Shown one piece after another: positions 1-8,188 of a stretch of 35,176 nt of DNA; position 1 is the stretch's first letter; every line of letters starts with the position of its first letter. The DNA is from CALGYY01 sp964585485 (GTDB lineage: Bacteria; Bacteroidota; Bacteroidia; Bacteroidales; CAIWKO01): contig CAZPDS010000024.1 in NCBI GenBank assembly GCA_964585485.1, positions 1-35,176 of the forward strand. Reading direction: 5' to 3'. The notes below the pieces were generated by a model. It did not search any database, had not been told where the DNA came from, and saw only the letters and a list, made by a program, of their open reading frames with translations. The translations under genes and the position numbers were made by a program.

Positions 1-2
1 GT

Positions 3-407
3 GAAGATGCCGATATGAGCCAGGTGGAATGGATGTCGTTCCGGGTGAATACCGAAAATGGCTTCCCGGTCGACGGAACGATGCAGGTTTATTTTCTCGA
101 CGAAAATAATTTGCTGCTTGATTCGCTACTGATACCCGCCCAGCAGGTTATTAACGCAGCGCCCGTGGGTGCCGGACCCGACTACCGGGTAAGCTCCACG
201 GTACACGCCATGGTGGAAGCGCGTATTGATCAGCCTCGCCTCAGTAATCTGGCAGGAACCACCCAGGTGGTTGTCCTGGCCCGGCTTGCCACCGTCAGCA
301 ACGGTACGCAGATCGTGAAAATATATTCCGATTATTACCTGGATGTGCGGCTGGGTGCACGGGCACAGTTTAGCTTTGATGATCCTTCCTCATTATTTAA
401 TGACTGA
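3..407 (+). CDS. C-terminal part of an unrecognised, probably secreted or envelope protein (5' end outside window)
   Basis: The frame is open to the left edge of the window (codons before the first ATG at 15 read E-D-A-D without a stop), so this is most likely the tail of a longer gene, not a 130-residue protein. The visible part is rich in alternating hydrophobic and polar residues with many V, T and Y, as in a beta-sandwich, and has no membrane segment. It ends 13 bases before the DUF5723 gene on the same strand, suggesting co-transcription and a shared envelope role. I do not recognise the family. Confidence refers to it being coding. Confidence 0.7.
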   Translation, partial: EDADMSQVEWMSFRVNTENGFPVDGTMQVYFLDENNLLLDSLLIPAQQVINAAPVGAGPDYRVSSTVHAMVEARIDQPRLSNLAGTTQVVVLARLATVSNGTQIVKIYSDYYLDVRLGARAQFSFDDPSSLFND

Positions 408-420
408 TTAAACACGACCT

Positions 421-1851
421 ATGAAAAAGTCTGTCCTTTTTCGCTTTAGCTTCGTCGCGCTGGTCGCGTTTTTCATGATAAACCGCGCCATCGCCCAGAA
501 CGACCTGACCATTTACCCGATGCAAAGCATCCCCCAGAGCAATTACAACAATCCCGCGCTCGTGCCGGATTGCAAGTTGCACATCGGCATCCTGCCGATC
601 GGGATACCGGTGCTTTCATCACTGTATTTCGGTGTTGGCAACAGCGGGTTTGCATACAATCATGCCGTTAAATTTCACAAGGCTGATTCCTCCTGGTCGG
701 AGCTTGATTTGGGGAACGTTATCGATAAGATGACGAAGAAAAACTACCTGACGAACAAGATCCAGATGGAATTGTTCTCCTTTGGCATGAAGATAAAACG
801 TACACATTACATCAGCGTAGGTCTTTATGAGAAAACCAGCCTGCGCATCGGGTATCCCAAAGACCTTATCTCCATGGCCTGGTATGGCAACAGCCAGTTT
901 ATCGGCAAGGAAGCTTCGTTTGATGGCTTGGGGCTGGATTTTACGCATTACCGTGAACTGGCCCTGGGGTATTCCAATATGATCGACGACAAATGGACCA
1001 TCGGGGGGCGGGCTAAACTTTTGTTTGGTGAGGGAACCTTCTGGACTGAGCGCACCAAAGCCACGCTGGCCATCCACGAGGATTATTATGATTTTACAGC
1101 CAACTCAGGCATGGACATCAACGTTGCGGCCAGCGACGACCTCATTCGCTTCATCGAAGACACTACCGGAGATCTTGACTTCAGTGTAAATAATTATTTG
1201 CTCAACACCAAGAACATGGGCGCTGCGCTTGACTTTGGGGTAAGCTATCGGCTGAACGACCGCTTCAGTTTCGGCGCCAGTGTCATCGATCTGGGAGCCA
1301 TCCGGTGGACAGGCGGTGCACGCAATTACCGAAGTCCCGACACCACCTTTGTCTTTGAAGGGTTGGATCTGAACAGCTGGCTTCATAAAGATGATTCCAC
1401 GTCTAATGAAGAGGTTTTTCAACAACTCCTGGACTCGGTTGTAAGTATTTATCAGCTCGACACGACCTACGAGAAATTCTGGCAACCCTTGAATCCGGTC
1501 ATTTTTGTGAGCGCCTTCTACACTCCCTCAGCAAAAGATAAAATCAGCCTGCTGGCACGACTGGAAATCTTCAAAGGATCAGTACATCCCGCCTTCACCC
1601 TGGGCTATTACCGGAAATTCGGAAAAGCGCTCAGTATTGCCATCAATTATTCATACAACAACAGGAGTTGGTTGAACGTAGGATTTGGAGCGGCCCTGAA
1701 GGTAGGTCCCTTCCAGTTTTTCCTGACCACCGACAATGTCCTAAGCGGAATAATGCCGTATGCCATACGGAACGTGAACTTGCATTTCGGGGCCAACCTG
1801 ATCTTTTATCAGAAAAATCATTATCCCCTGATCAGCGCGAAACAACTCTGA
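421..1851 (+). CDS. DUF5723-type outer-membrane barrel-like protein
   Basis: This 476-residue protein has an N-terminal signal peptide (hydrophobic core about residues 5-22, likely cleavage after AIA). The mature part begins with the segment YNNPALVPDCKLHIGILPIG, which I associate with DUF5723 proteins of Bacteroidota. The rest shows many amphipathic beta strands ending in aromatic residues (for example FSFGASVIDLGAI and LSIAINYSYNN) and ends in strand-like segments, as expected for a PorV/FadL-like outer-membrane barrel. Its exact job is unknown. It follows the preceding truncated gene closely and precedes lptE after 51 bases. I am confident of the family and of an envelope location, not of any transported substrate. 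Confidence 0.8.
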   Translation: MKKSVLFRFSFVALVAFFMINRAIAQNDLTIYPMQSIPQSNYNNPALVPDCKLHIGILPIGIPVLSSLYFGVGNSGFAYNHAVKFHKADSSWSELDLGNVIDKMTKKNYLTNKIQMELFSFGMKIKRTHYISVGLYEKTSLRIGYPKDLISMAWYGNSQFIGKEASFDGLGLDFTHYRELALGYSNMIDDKWTIGGRAKLLFGEGTFWTERTKATLAIHEDYYDFTANSGMDINVAASDDLIRFIEDTTGDLDFSVNNYLLNTKNMGAALDFGVSYRLNDRFSFGASVIDLGAIRWTGGARNYRSPDTTFVFEGLDLNSWLHKDDSTSNEEVFQQLLDSVVSIYQLDTTYEKFWQPLNPVIFVSAFYTPSAKDKISLLARLEIFKGSVHPAFTLGYYRKFGKALSIAINYSYNNRSWLNVGFGAALKVGPFQFFLTTDNVLSGIMPYAIRNVNLHFGANLIFYQKNHYPLISAKQL

Positions 1852-1879
1852 TCGTGCGCTCTGAAAACCATTTTTTCCC

Positions 1880-1887
1880 TACCTTTG
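1880..1887 (+). promoter_or_regulatory. -7 box (TACCTTTG) for lptE
   Basis: The sequence is a perfect match to the Bacteroidota -7 consensus TAnnTTTG. It ends 15 bases before the ATG at 1903, implying a leader of roughly 10 bases. It also argues against the in-frame TTG at 1885 as start, because that codon lies inside the promoter box. Confidence 0.65.
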
Positions 1888-1902
1888 TCATCCCGCTGGC
1901 AG

Positions 1903-2412
1903 ATGAAAAGATCATTATCTATACATACGATTCTCCTTATCATTCTGGTTTCCCTTACAGGATGCAGGATTGGTGTGAGTTTTACCGGGGGCAGCATCAA
2001 CCCTGAAGTAAAAACTATTGCGGTCCATTTCATTAAAAACAACGCCACGCTGGTGATTCCGACACTCAGTCAACAGCTGACTGACGCCATCAAAGACAAA
2101 TTCACCGGGCAAACGAGGCTTACCTTGGTAAACAACGGTGGAGACCTCGACATCAGCGGGGAGATCACGAATTATGTCACCTCTCCCATCGCGATTCAGG
2201 CGAATGAAACCGCTTCACAAAACCGGCTTACCATCGCCCTCACTATTCGCTTCGTGAATAAGCTGGACGAAAAGCAGGATTTCGAAACAAGCTTTTCACG
2301 GTATGTAGATTACCCCAGCACCAAACCGCTCACCGAAATGGATGAAGTAATAAGCCAGGTTAACGAGATGCTTGTAGACGATATCTTCAACAAGGCGGTG
2401 GTTAATTGGTAA
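1903..2412 (+). CDS. lptE: LPS-assembly lipoprotein LptE
   Basis: This 169-residue lipoprotein has a signal peptide ending in the lipobox L-T-G-C, with Cys21 as the lipidated residue. The mature part has the LptE pattern of Bacteroidota: an early strand with T-I-A-V-H-F, then a helix beginning with L-S-Q-Q-L-T-D-A-I-K-D-K-F and strands describing G-E-I-T-N-Y. LptE plugs the LptD barrel in the outer membrane and helps deliver lipopolysaccharide to the surface. The start at 1903 is chosen for its position after the -7 box and for the normal signal-peptide length. The next gene follows after 13 bases, and the order lptE, TPR-like gene, secG, groES, groEL is one I know from other Bacteroidota. 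Confidence 0.85.
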   Translation: MKRSLSIHTILLIILVSLTGCRIGVSFTGGSINPEVKTIAVHFIKNNATLVIPTLSQQLTDAIKDKFTGQTRLTLVNNGGDLDISGEITNYVTSPIAIQANETASQNRLTIALTIRFVNKLDEKQDFETSFSRYVDYPSTKPLTEMDEVISQVNEMLVDDIFNKAVVNW

Positions 2413-2425
2413 GATATACGATACA

Positions 2426-3340
2426 ATGAACCGGGACATCCTTCTGAACTATCTGCACAAGCCCGCTGTTTTATCCGGCGCCTCCCTGGCCGCACTGGAA
2501 AATCTTACCCATACATACCCATTTGCTGCTTTCACGCATTTGCTATACATAAAAGCGCTGGCGGAGCAGGACAGCATTCATTACCATGAAAAACTGAAGT
2601 TTACCGCTGCACATGTTGCCGACCGCAGCGTGCTATACTATCTGCTGAATGGTCCGTCAGCAGGCAGCGATCGCCGGACAGGCATACCTGTTCCCGCGTT
2701 GCAGACCCATAATTCAGTGGCAAAGCCCACCCTGGAAGACGATCCTGCCAAAATCAGCACCGAATCAGGCTTCGACGCATTGATCGATAAAGTCAGGGAC
2801 CTTGCGGCACGTAGTCTGCCCGATTTTAGCGGCATTCCGGAAAAGCTGCAACAATTGCAGGAAGAACACCGGCAGCGGGCACTTGAAATTGCACAGGCCT
2901 ACCTCGGGATCCGGGAACGAACAGAAGCCTCACTCCTTGAAACCACGAAACAGGAGCACGTGGTTCCTGCCGAAACAGAAGAAAACAAGGACGAACTCTC
3001 CGGACCGAAAGCAGGTCTTTCAAACGAAACGGAGCCCAATAGCCTTGTTGCGGGACAGCCCGCTGAAAAAAAACAGGAGCTCATCGAGAAATTCATCGAA
3101 ACGGCGCCGTCCATGCCCAAGCCGAAAAAGGAATTTTTCAGTGCCGTCAACATGGCTCAATCCTCTACTGTTGATCGCGACGACCTGGTGAGCGAAACGC
3201 TGGCCACCATCTTCCTCCGACAAGGCAATATTCCGAAGGCCCTGAAAATTTATCAACGCTTAAGTTTGATTATTCCGGAAAAAAGCGCTTACTTTGCAGC
3301 CCTAATTGAAAAAATCAAACGGGAAAACAACTTACTGTAA
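2426..3340 (+). CDS. TPR-like cytoplasmic protein of unknown function (lptE-secG interval)
   Basis: This 304-residue protein has no signal peptide or membrane span. Residues 1-75 are helical and contain the THTYPFAAFTHLLYIKAL segment seen in conserved Bacteroidota proteins at this locus. A charged, low-complexity central linker (about 130-235, rich in E, K, P) follows. The last 60 residues form a TPR-like helical pair (TIFLRQGNIPKALKIYQRL and the following helix). It lies between lptE and secG with short gaps (13 and 16 bases), so it is probably co-transcribed. A scaffold role in envelope biogenesis is a guess from context only. Confidence 0.75.
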   Translation: MNRDILLNYLHKPAVLSGASLAALENLTHTYPFAAFTHLLYIKALAEQDSIHYHEKLKFTAAHVADRSVLYYLLNGPSAGSDRRTGIPVPALQTHNSVAKPTLEDDPAKISTESGFDALIDKVRDLAARSLPDFSGIPEKLQQLQEEHRQRALEIAQAYLGIRERTEASLLETTKQEHVVPAETEENKDELSGPKAGLSNETEPNSLVAGQPAEKKQELIEKFIETAPSMPKPKKEFFSAVNMAQSSTVDRDDLVSETLATIFLRQGNIPKALKIYQRLSLIIPEKSAYFAALIEKIKRENNLL

Positions 3341-3356
3341 TTAATATACTTGCAAA

Positions 3357-3704
3357 ATGAACGCTTACATTATTATCTCTATTCTTGTTTTCGTTATCTG
3401 TGTGCTGCTTATACTAATCGTATTGGTGCAGAACTCGAAAGGTGGCGGACTGGCCTCCAACTTTTCTTCGTCAAACCAGTTCATGGGTGTCCGGAAAACA
3501 GCTGATTTTTTGGAAAAAACCACCTGGACTCTGGCCATCATATTGTTAGCGCTAAGCCTTTTTTCCGTTTTTGCCATCAACCGCAACACCGGTGAAGAAA
3601 ACACCATTAATTCTGAAATCTCGAATCAGGTGAAAGACACCCCGCCAATGAACATTGCTCCTCCGCCCGCTGCCGACAACAACGCGAATCAACCGGCGCA
3701 GTGA
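3357..3704 (+). CDS. secG: Protein translocase subunit SecG
   Basis: This 115-residue protein has two membrane segments (about residues 3-23 and 56-75) separated by the SecG loop containing V-Q-N-S-K-G-G-G-L and then S-S-N-Q-F-M-G-V-R-K. This is the family signature for the small SecYEG accessory subunit in the inner membrane. The C-terminal 35 residues form a disordered, proline- and asparagine-rich tail, common in Bacteroidota SecG. It is the last gene before the terminator at 3725. Confidence 0.93.
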   Translation: MNAYIIISILVFVICVLLILIVLVQNSKGGGLASNFSSSNQFMGVRKTADFLEKTTWTLAIILLALSLFSVFAINRNTGEENTINSEISNQVKDTPPMNIAPPPAADNNANQPAQ

Positions 3705-3724
3705 TCCTCGTTCAGGAAAAAATC

Positions 3725-3762
3725 AATGTCAGATTGTCATACGACGTCTGACATTTTTTTTT
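3725..3762 (+). terminator. Intrinsic terminator after secG
   Basis: The 9-bp stem AATGTCAGA (3725-3733) pairs with TCTGACATT (3747-3755). A small GTC/GAC inner stem lies in the loop, and a run of nine T follows at 3754-3762. It closes the lptE-secG unit. Confidence 0.85.
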
Positions 3763-3860
3763 GCCCATCGCCCAAAACGGCAATTTTGTCGCATTCCAAT
3801 CCTCCCGGATCAATTGGCATAAAATCTGACAAGCCCCTGCGCTGAAAAAATCAAACTTAA

Positions 3861-3868
3861 TATCATTG
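3861..3868 (+). promoter_or_regulatory. Probable -7 box (TATCATTG) for groES-groEL
   Basis: Seven of eight positions match TAnnTTTG, and the box lies 23 bases before the groES ATG. I looked for a CIRCE inverted repeat (TTAGCACTC-N9-GAGTGCTAA) between 3763 and 3891 and found none, so HrcA control is not supported by the sequence. Confidence 0.45.
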
Positions 3869-3891
3869 TAGAACATAAAAACTCCATCAAC

Positions 3892-4170
3892 ATGGCAAAA
3901 GTAAATGGCAAACCCCTAAAAGACAGAGTGTTAGTTGAGCCCGCTCCCGCAGAAGAAAAAACAGCGGCCGGCATCATCATTCCCGATACCGCAAAAGAAA
4001 AACCCCAGAAAGGGAAAATCGTTGCGGTTGGCACCGGAAAAAAAGACGAACCACTGACGGTAAAAGTTGGCGACACTGTTCTTTACGGCAAATATTCAGG
4101 TACCGAGGTCACCATTGATGGTGCCACCTACCTGATCATGCGCGAAGACGACATATACATGGTGATCTGA
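3892..4170 (+). CDS. groES: Co-chaperonin GroES (Cpn10)
   Basis: The 92-residue product has the normal length. It shows the Cpn10 opening PLKDRVLVEPAPAEEKTAAG, the mobile loop that docks on GroEL (A-A-G-I-I-I-P-D), and the closing G-K-Y-S-G-T-E with Y-L-I-M-R-E-D-D-I. It forms the heptameric lid of the GroEL folding chamber in the cytoplasm. It stands 39 bases before groEL in the usual operon. Confidence 0.97.
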   Translation: MAKVNGKPLKDRVLVEPAPAEEKTAAGIIIPDTAKEKPQKGKIVAVGTGKKDEPLTVKVGDTVLYGKYSGTEVTIDGATYLIMREDDIYMVI

Positions 4171-4209
4171 TTTAAAAATTAATCTGTAAACATTTAAATA
4201 GAAATAGCA

Positions 4210-5847
4210 ATGGCAAAAGAAATCAGTTACGACATCAAGGCTCGGGACGGCATCAAAAAAGGAGCCGATGCATTAGCCGACGCAGTAAAAGTTACGCTGG
4301 GACCGAAGGGCCGCAATGTGATCATTGATAAAAAATACGGCGCACCCCAAATTACCAAGGACGGTGTTACCGTGGCCAAGGAAATTGAATTGAAAGACCC
4401 CATTGAAAATATGGGTGCACAGTTAGTTAAGGAAGTTGCGAGCAAGACGGCTGACCAGGCGGGTGATGGCACAACCACTGCCACGGTGCTGGCTCAGGCT
4501 ATCCTCACGACCGGTCTTAAAAACGTTACCGCCGGCGCCAACCCTATGGACCTAAAGCGAGGTATTGACAAGGCTGTTGAGAACGTAATTGCCTCGCTGA
4601 AGAAAATGTCGAAACCCGTAGGTGATTCTTTCGAAAAGATTGAACAGGTTGCTACCATTTCGGCTAACAACGACAGTTCGATTGGCAAGATGATCGCCGA
4701 AGCCATGGAAAAGGTTAAGAAAGAAGGGGTAATCACCATTGAAGAAGCGAAAGGCACCGAAACATCGGTAAAAGTAGTGGAGGGTATGCAGTTTGACCGC
4801 GGTTACATCTCCCCGTATTTCATTACCGATCCTGATAAAATGGAAACGGTTTTCGAAAATCCGCACATATTGATCTTTGACAAGAAAATCTCGTCGATGA
4901 AAGACTTGCTGCCTATCCTTGAAAAGCAGGTGCAGACAAGTCGTCCGCTGGTTATTATTGCCGAAGATGTTGAAGGCGAAGCGCTTGCAACCTTAGTGGT
5001 AAATAAACTCCGCGGTTCGTTGAAGATTTGCAGCGTGAAAGCCCCCGGATTCGGAGATCGCCGTAAGGCCATGCTGGAAGATATCGCCATTCTGACCGGC
5101 GGCACCCTGATTTCGGAAGAAACCGGCTATAAACTGGAAGACGCTGAAATTACCTATTTGGGACAAGCCGAGAAGGTGATTGTTGACAAAGACAATACAA
5201 CCATCGTAAACGGTAAGGGCGATAAAAACCAGATTAAAGCCCGTGTTGCACAGATTAAGACTCAGATTGAAAACACCACCTCCGATTACGATCGTGAAAA
5301 ACTGCAGGAACGCCTGGCTAAGTTATCAGGTGGTGTGGCTGTGATCTACGTTGGTGCCGCCAGCGAAGTGGAAATGAAGGAAAAGAAAGACCGCTTTGAC
5401 GATGCACTGCATGCAACCCGTGCTGCCGTTGAAGAGGGAATTGTTCCAGGAGGCGGAATCGCCTATCTGCGCACCATTGACGCCCTCAAGAAACTTAAAG
5501 GCGCCAACGAAGATGAAAACATTGGTATCAATATCGTGTTGCGCTCGCTCGAAGAGCCCCTGCGTCAGATCGTTGCCAACGCTGGCCTGGAAGGATCGGT
5601 GATTGTGCAAAAAGTAAAAGAAGGCGCCGACGATTTCGGTTTTAATGCCCGCACGGAAAAGTACGAAAACCTTTACAAATCAGGTGTTATTGACCCCACC
5701 AAGGTAACCCGCGTGGCCCTGGAAAATGCCGCTTCTATCGCGGGTATGATCCTGACCACAGAGTGTGTTATCAATGATATCAAAGAAGAAAACCCCGCCC
5801 CCCCGATGATGAATCCAGGCATGGGTGGCATGGGCGGCATGATGTAA
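4210..5847 (+). CDS. groEL: Chaperonin GroEL (Cpn60)
   Basis: This is a full-length 545-residue chaperonin. Visible hallmarks are V-T-L-G-P-K-G-R-N-V (ATP-binding, about residues 29-38), the D-G-T-T-T-A-T-V-L motif near residue 87, the apical region (about 190-375), A-L-H-A-T-R-A-A-V-E-E-G near residue 400 and the G-G-M repeat tail (NPGMGGMGGMM). The product is the ATP-driven double ring that folds cytosolic proteins with GroES. Nothing in it looks unusual. Confidence 0.98.
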   Translation: MAKEISYDIKARDGIKKGADALADAVKVTLGPKGRNVIIDKKYGAPQITKDGVTVAKEIELKDPIENMGAQLVKEVASKTADQAGDGTTTATVLAQAILTTGLKNVTAGANPMDLKRGIDKAVENVIASLKKMSKPVGDSFEKIEQVATISANNDSSIGKMIAEAMEKVKKEGVITIEEAKGTETSVKVVEGMQFDRGYISPYFITDPDKMETVFENPHILIFDKKISSMKDLLPILEKQVQTSRPLVIIAEDVEGEALATLVVNKLRGSLKICSVKAPGFGDRRKAMLEDIAILTGGTLISEETGYKLEDAEITYLGQAEKVIVDKDNTTIVNGKGDKNQIKARVAQIKTQIENTTSDYDREKLQERLAKLSGGVAVIYVGAASEVEMKEKKDRFDDALHATRAAVEEGIVPGGGIAYLRTIDALKKLKGANEDENIGINIVLRSLEEPLRQIVANAGLEGSVIVQKVKEGADDFGFNARTEKYENLYKSGVIDPTKVTRVALENAASIAGMILTTECVINDIKEENPAPPMMNPGMGGMGGMM

Positions 5848-5861
5848 TCCGCACCACCAGA

Positions 5862-5898
5862 AAAACAGGGCTGTCGGCAACGATAGCCCTGTTTTTTT
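5862..5898 (+). terminator. Intrinsic terminator after groEL
   Basis: CAGGGCTGTCG (5866-5876) pairs with CGATAGCCCTG (5881-5891), with one G-U pair and a GCAA loop. Seven T follow at 5892-5898, with flanking A run upstream. It is a strong, classical terminator. Confidence 0.9.
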
Positions 5899-5907
5899 AC
5901 AAACGAA

Positions 5908-5967
5908 CCCCGCCGGGAATTGCCTCCACCTTCTGGTCGAAACGCGGGGCGCCACTGCAGAAGGCAA
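5908..5967. repeat. Interlocked inverted repeats (GC island between groEL and rplU)
   Basis: CCCCGC (5908-5913) matches GCGGGG (5944-5949). TTGCC plus TTCTG (5920-5924, 5931-5935) match CAGAA plus GGCAA (5958-5967). The arms alternate, so both stems together would make an H-type pseudoknot. No gene or promoter is visible here. It could be a dispersed repeat, a structured RNA or chance. Confidence 0.4.
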
Positions 5968-6074
5968 GAATCCGGACAGCACATAAACTGGCGCGCTTCA
6001 CCAAGCAACACAGCGCCTAAGCATAAAAATCAACAAAAAAATGTTGGAAAGTATTTTTTTTCCGGAATTATTTC

Positions 6075-6082
6075 TATCTTTG
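6075..6082 (+). promoter_or_regulatory. -7 box (TATCTTTG) for rplU-rpmA
   Basis: This is a perfect TAnnTTTG match 41 bases before the rplU ATG. It identifies the operon start and excludes the longer upstream reading frame that begins near 5920. Confidence 0.75.
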
Positions 6083-6123
6083 CACTCCCTTTTTCAGGGG
6101 ATTTAATCTTTAAATTATTATCC

Positions 6124-6471
6124 ATGTACGCAATAGTAGAGATCAAAGGCCAGCAATTCCGGGTTGAAAAAGACCAGAAAATTTTTGTTCATCGTTTAGA
6201 AGGCGAAGCCGGAAACAAGGTTGTTTTCGATAACGTACTGTTGATTGACAACGACGGAAAAGTATCAGTGGGAACCCCGAACCTGGAAGGCGCGAAGGTC
6301 AACGCCACCATCCTGGATCACGTCCGTGGCGATAAAGTAATCGTATTTAAGAAAAAACGCCGTAAAGGATATCAGGTCGCCAACGGTCACCGCCAGAATT
6401 TCAGTCAGATTCAGATTGAAAAGATCACAGCTAAAAGCAGCAAAAAGGCTGAGGAAAAAGTTGCAGAATAG
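6124..6471 (+). CDS. rplU: 50S ribosomal protein L21
   Basis: The product starts with YAIVEIKGQQFRVEKDQKI, the L21 N-terminus, and keeps the K-K-K-R-R-K-G-Y basic rRNA-binding segment. It has 115 residues against about 103 for most bacteria, with a lysine- and glutamate-rich C-terminal tail (SSKKAEEKVAE). The open frame extends upstream to about 5920, but that part lies before the promoter and does not resemble L21, so the ATG at 6124 is chosen. It is followed by rpmA after 39 bases, the conserved pairing. Confidence 0.95.
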   Translation: MYAIVEIKGQQFRVEKDQKIFVHRLEGEAGNKVVFDNVLLIDNDGKVSVGTPNLEGAKVNATILDHVRGDKVIVFKKKRRKGYQVANGHRQNFSQIQIEKITAKSSKKAEEKVAE

Positions 6472-6510
6472 TACCATCAAATTATTGTAAAACAGTAAAA
6501 TTATCATCAT

Positions 6511-6786
6511 ATGGCTCACAAGAAAGGTGCCGGTAGTTCCAGTAACGGTCGCGAATCCCATAGCAAACGCCTCGGCGTAAAAATTTATGGCGGACAGCTC
6601 GCCAAAGCCGGCAATATTATTATTCGTCAGCGCGGAACGGTTCATTTCCCTGGCCTCAACGTTGAAATGGGAAAAGACCATACTCTTTTTGCCACCTCCG
6701 ACGGTCTGGTGGAATTCAAAAAACGCCGGAATGACAAATCATACGTTTCCGTTGTTCCTTTCGACGAAACAGCCGCCAAGAACTAA
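6511..6786 (+). CDS. rpmA: 50S ribosomal protein L27
   Basis: This is a 91-residue protein with the L27 start MAHKKGAGSSSNGRESHSKR and the G-V-K-x-Y-G-G and R-Q-R-G-T-x-x-H-P/F-G motifs. Its N-terminal tail reaches the peptidyl transferase centre. No Firmicutes-type cleavable N-terminal extension is present. It is the last gene of the rplU-rpmA unit. Confidence 0.96.
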   Translation: MAHKKGAGSSSNGRESHSKRLGVKIYGGQLAKAGNIIIRQRGTVHFPGLNVEMGKDHTLFATSDGLVEFKKRRNDKSYVSVVPFDETAAKN

Positions 6787-6806
6787 TACGGTTAACGAAA
6801 ACTTAC

Positions 6807-6840
6807 AACTCCCCTGCCCCCGCAGCGGGAGTTTTTTTTT
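6807..6840 (+). terminator. Intrinsic terminator after rpmA
   Basis: AACTCCC-CTGC pairs with GCAG-(C)-GGGAGTT over 6807-6833, with a CCCC loop and one bulged C. The T run reaches 6840. Confidence 0.9.
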
Positions 6841-6875
6841 GTCCAACACAGGCCCTTTCGCATCCCATAAAACCG

Positions 6876-6883
6876 TAATTTTG
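6876..6883 (+). promoter_or_regulatory. -7 box (TAATTTTG) for serS
   Basis: This is a perfect consensus match 16 bases before the serS ATG and directly after the rpmA terminator. It implies a very short leader of about 11 bases. Confidence 0.65.
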
Positions 6884-6899
6884 TAAAAACATTCGCAAC

Positions 6900-8168
6900 A
6901 TGCTGCAAATTCAATCCATTCGCAAAAATCCTGACGAAATTATCAGCAAACTGGCCGTAAAAAATTTCGACGCTAAAGACCTTATCAGCGAAATCCTGAA
7001 AATAGACGAAGAACGTCGCACCCTGCAGAAAGAACTCGACGACCAACTGTCGGAAATCAACGCCATTTCACGATCCGTTGGCAATTTATTCAAGGAGGGC
7101 AAAACCGAAGAAGCCAATGTTCTGAAAGAGCGCAGCACAACCTTAAAAAACAGCAGCAAAAACCTGGAAGAACGAATGCTGGCGCTTGAAACATCCCAGC
7201 AAGACAAACTGGTATTATTGCCCAATCTTCCGCACCAAAGCGTAAAGGCCGGACGCACCGCTGCCGATAATGAAATTGTTGCTTCGGAAGGCAAGCTTCC
7301 CGAAAACATCGAAAAGCTCATTCCTCATTGGGAATTGACCACCCGCTTTTCCATCATTGACTTTGAGCTGGGAAGCAAGATCACTGGTGCCGGATTTCCC
7401 GTCTACAAAGGAAAAGGCGCGAAACTGCAGCGAGCACTCATCAGTTTCTTCCTCGACGAGGCTATTGCCGCCGGATACACCGAAATACAGCCCCCGCTCA
7501 TGGTGAATGAAGCATCAGCCTATGCCACCGGACAGCTGCCCGATAAAGAAGGCCAAATGTACCACGCCACGGCAGATAATTTTTACCTTATCCCAACGGC
7601 CGAAGTCCCGGTAACCAACATCTACCGCGACCTTATCCTGCGTGAAGATGAACTTCCACTTAAAAATGCCGCCTATTCTGCCTGCTTCCGCCGTGAAGCC
7701 GGCTCTTATGGCAAGGATGTCCGCGGCCTGAACCGCCTGCATCAATTTGACAAGGTTGAAATCGTCCAGATCCAGCACCCCGACCGTTCCTATGAAACGC
7801 TGGAGGAGATGCGAAACCACGTGGCCAGTTTGCTTCGCAAGCTGGAACTCCCTTTCCGCATTGTACGGCTTTGCGGGGGCGACATGAGCTTTACCTCGGC
7901 CCTTACGTACGATTTTGAAGTATTTGCTGCCGCCCAGCAGAAGTGGCTGGAGGTTAGTTCGGTTTCGAATTTTGAAACCTTCCAGTCCAACCGCATGAAA
8001 CTCCGTTTTAAAGGCAAAGATGGCAAAGCTCAGCTTGCCCATACACTAAACGGATCCGCCCTGGCGTTACCCAGAATTGTGGCCGCCCTGCTTGAAAACA
8101 ATTTCGACGGCGAACACATCCACATGCCGGCCGCACTGTTGCCCTATACCGGCTTCGACCAAATTTGA
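6900..8168 (+). CDS. serS: Serine-tRNA ligase
   Basis: This 422-residue class II aminoacyl-tRNA synthetase charges tRNA-Ser with serine in the cytoplasm. Residues 1-105 form the long antiparallel coiled-coil arm that grips tRNA-Ser. The catalytic domain shows TAEVPVTN, motif 2 (ACFRREAGSYGKDVRGLNR, about 261-279) and motif 3 (LNGSALALPR, residues 383-392, with Arg392). The length is normal. The next gene follows after 20 bases, so serS probably leads a three-gene operon ending in rsmA. Confidence 0.97.
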   Translation: MLQIQSIRKNPDEIISKLAVKNFDAKDLISEILKIDEERRTLQKELDDQLSEINAISRSVGNLFKEGKTEEANVLKERSTTLKNSSKNLEERMLALETSQQDKLVLLPNLPHQSVKAGRTAADNEIVASEGKLPENIEKLIPHWELTTRFSIIDFELGSKITGAGFPVYKGKGAKLQRALISFFLDEAIAAGYTEIQPPLMVNEASAYATGQLPDKEGQMYHATADNFYLIPTAEVPVTNIYRDLILREDELPLKNAAYSACFRREAGSYGKDVRGLNRLHQFDKVEIVQIQHPDRSYETLEEMRNHVASLLRKLELPFRIVRLCGGDMSFTSALTYDFEVFAAAQQKWLEVSSVSNFETFQSNRMKLRFKGKDGKAQLAHTLNGSALALPRIVAALLENNFDGEHIHMPAALLPYTGFDQI

Positions 8169-8188
8169 CAACAGCCCTGATTCCACCC

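Noticed and set aside
3345..3352. TATACTTG as a promoter for secG
   Set aside because: It has one mismatch and lies only 4 bases before the ATG, which would put the start of transcription inside the coding region.
3763..3891. CIRCE element or sigma-54 site before groES (TTGGCATAAAATCTGAC near 3817)
   Set aside because: No inverted TTAGCACTC/GAGTGCTAA repeat is present, and the TGGCA-like stretch lacks the TTGCA half at the required spacing.
5920..6123. N-terminal extension of rplU (68 extra residues)
   Set aside because: It lies upstream of a perfect -7 box, contains no L21-like sequence, and normal L21 begins at the ATG at 6124.
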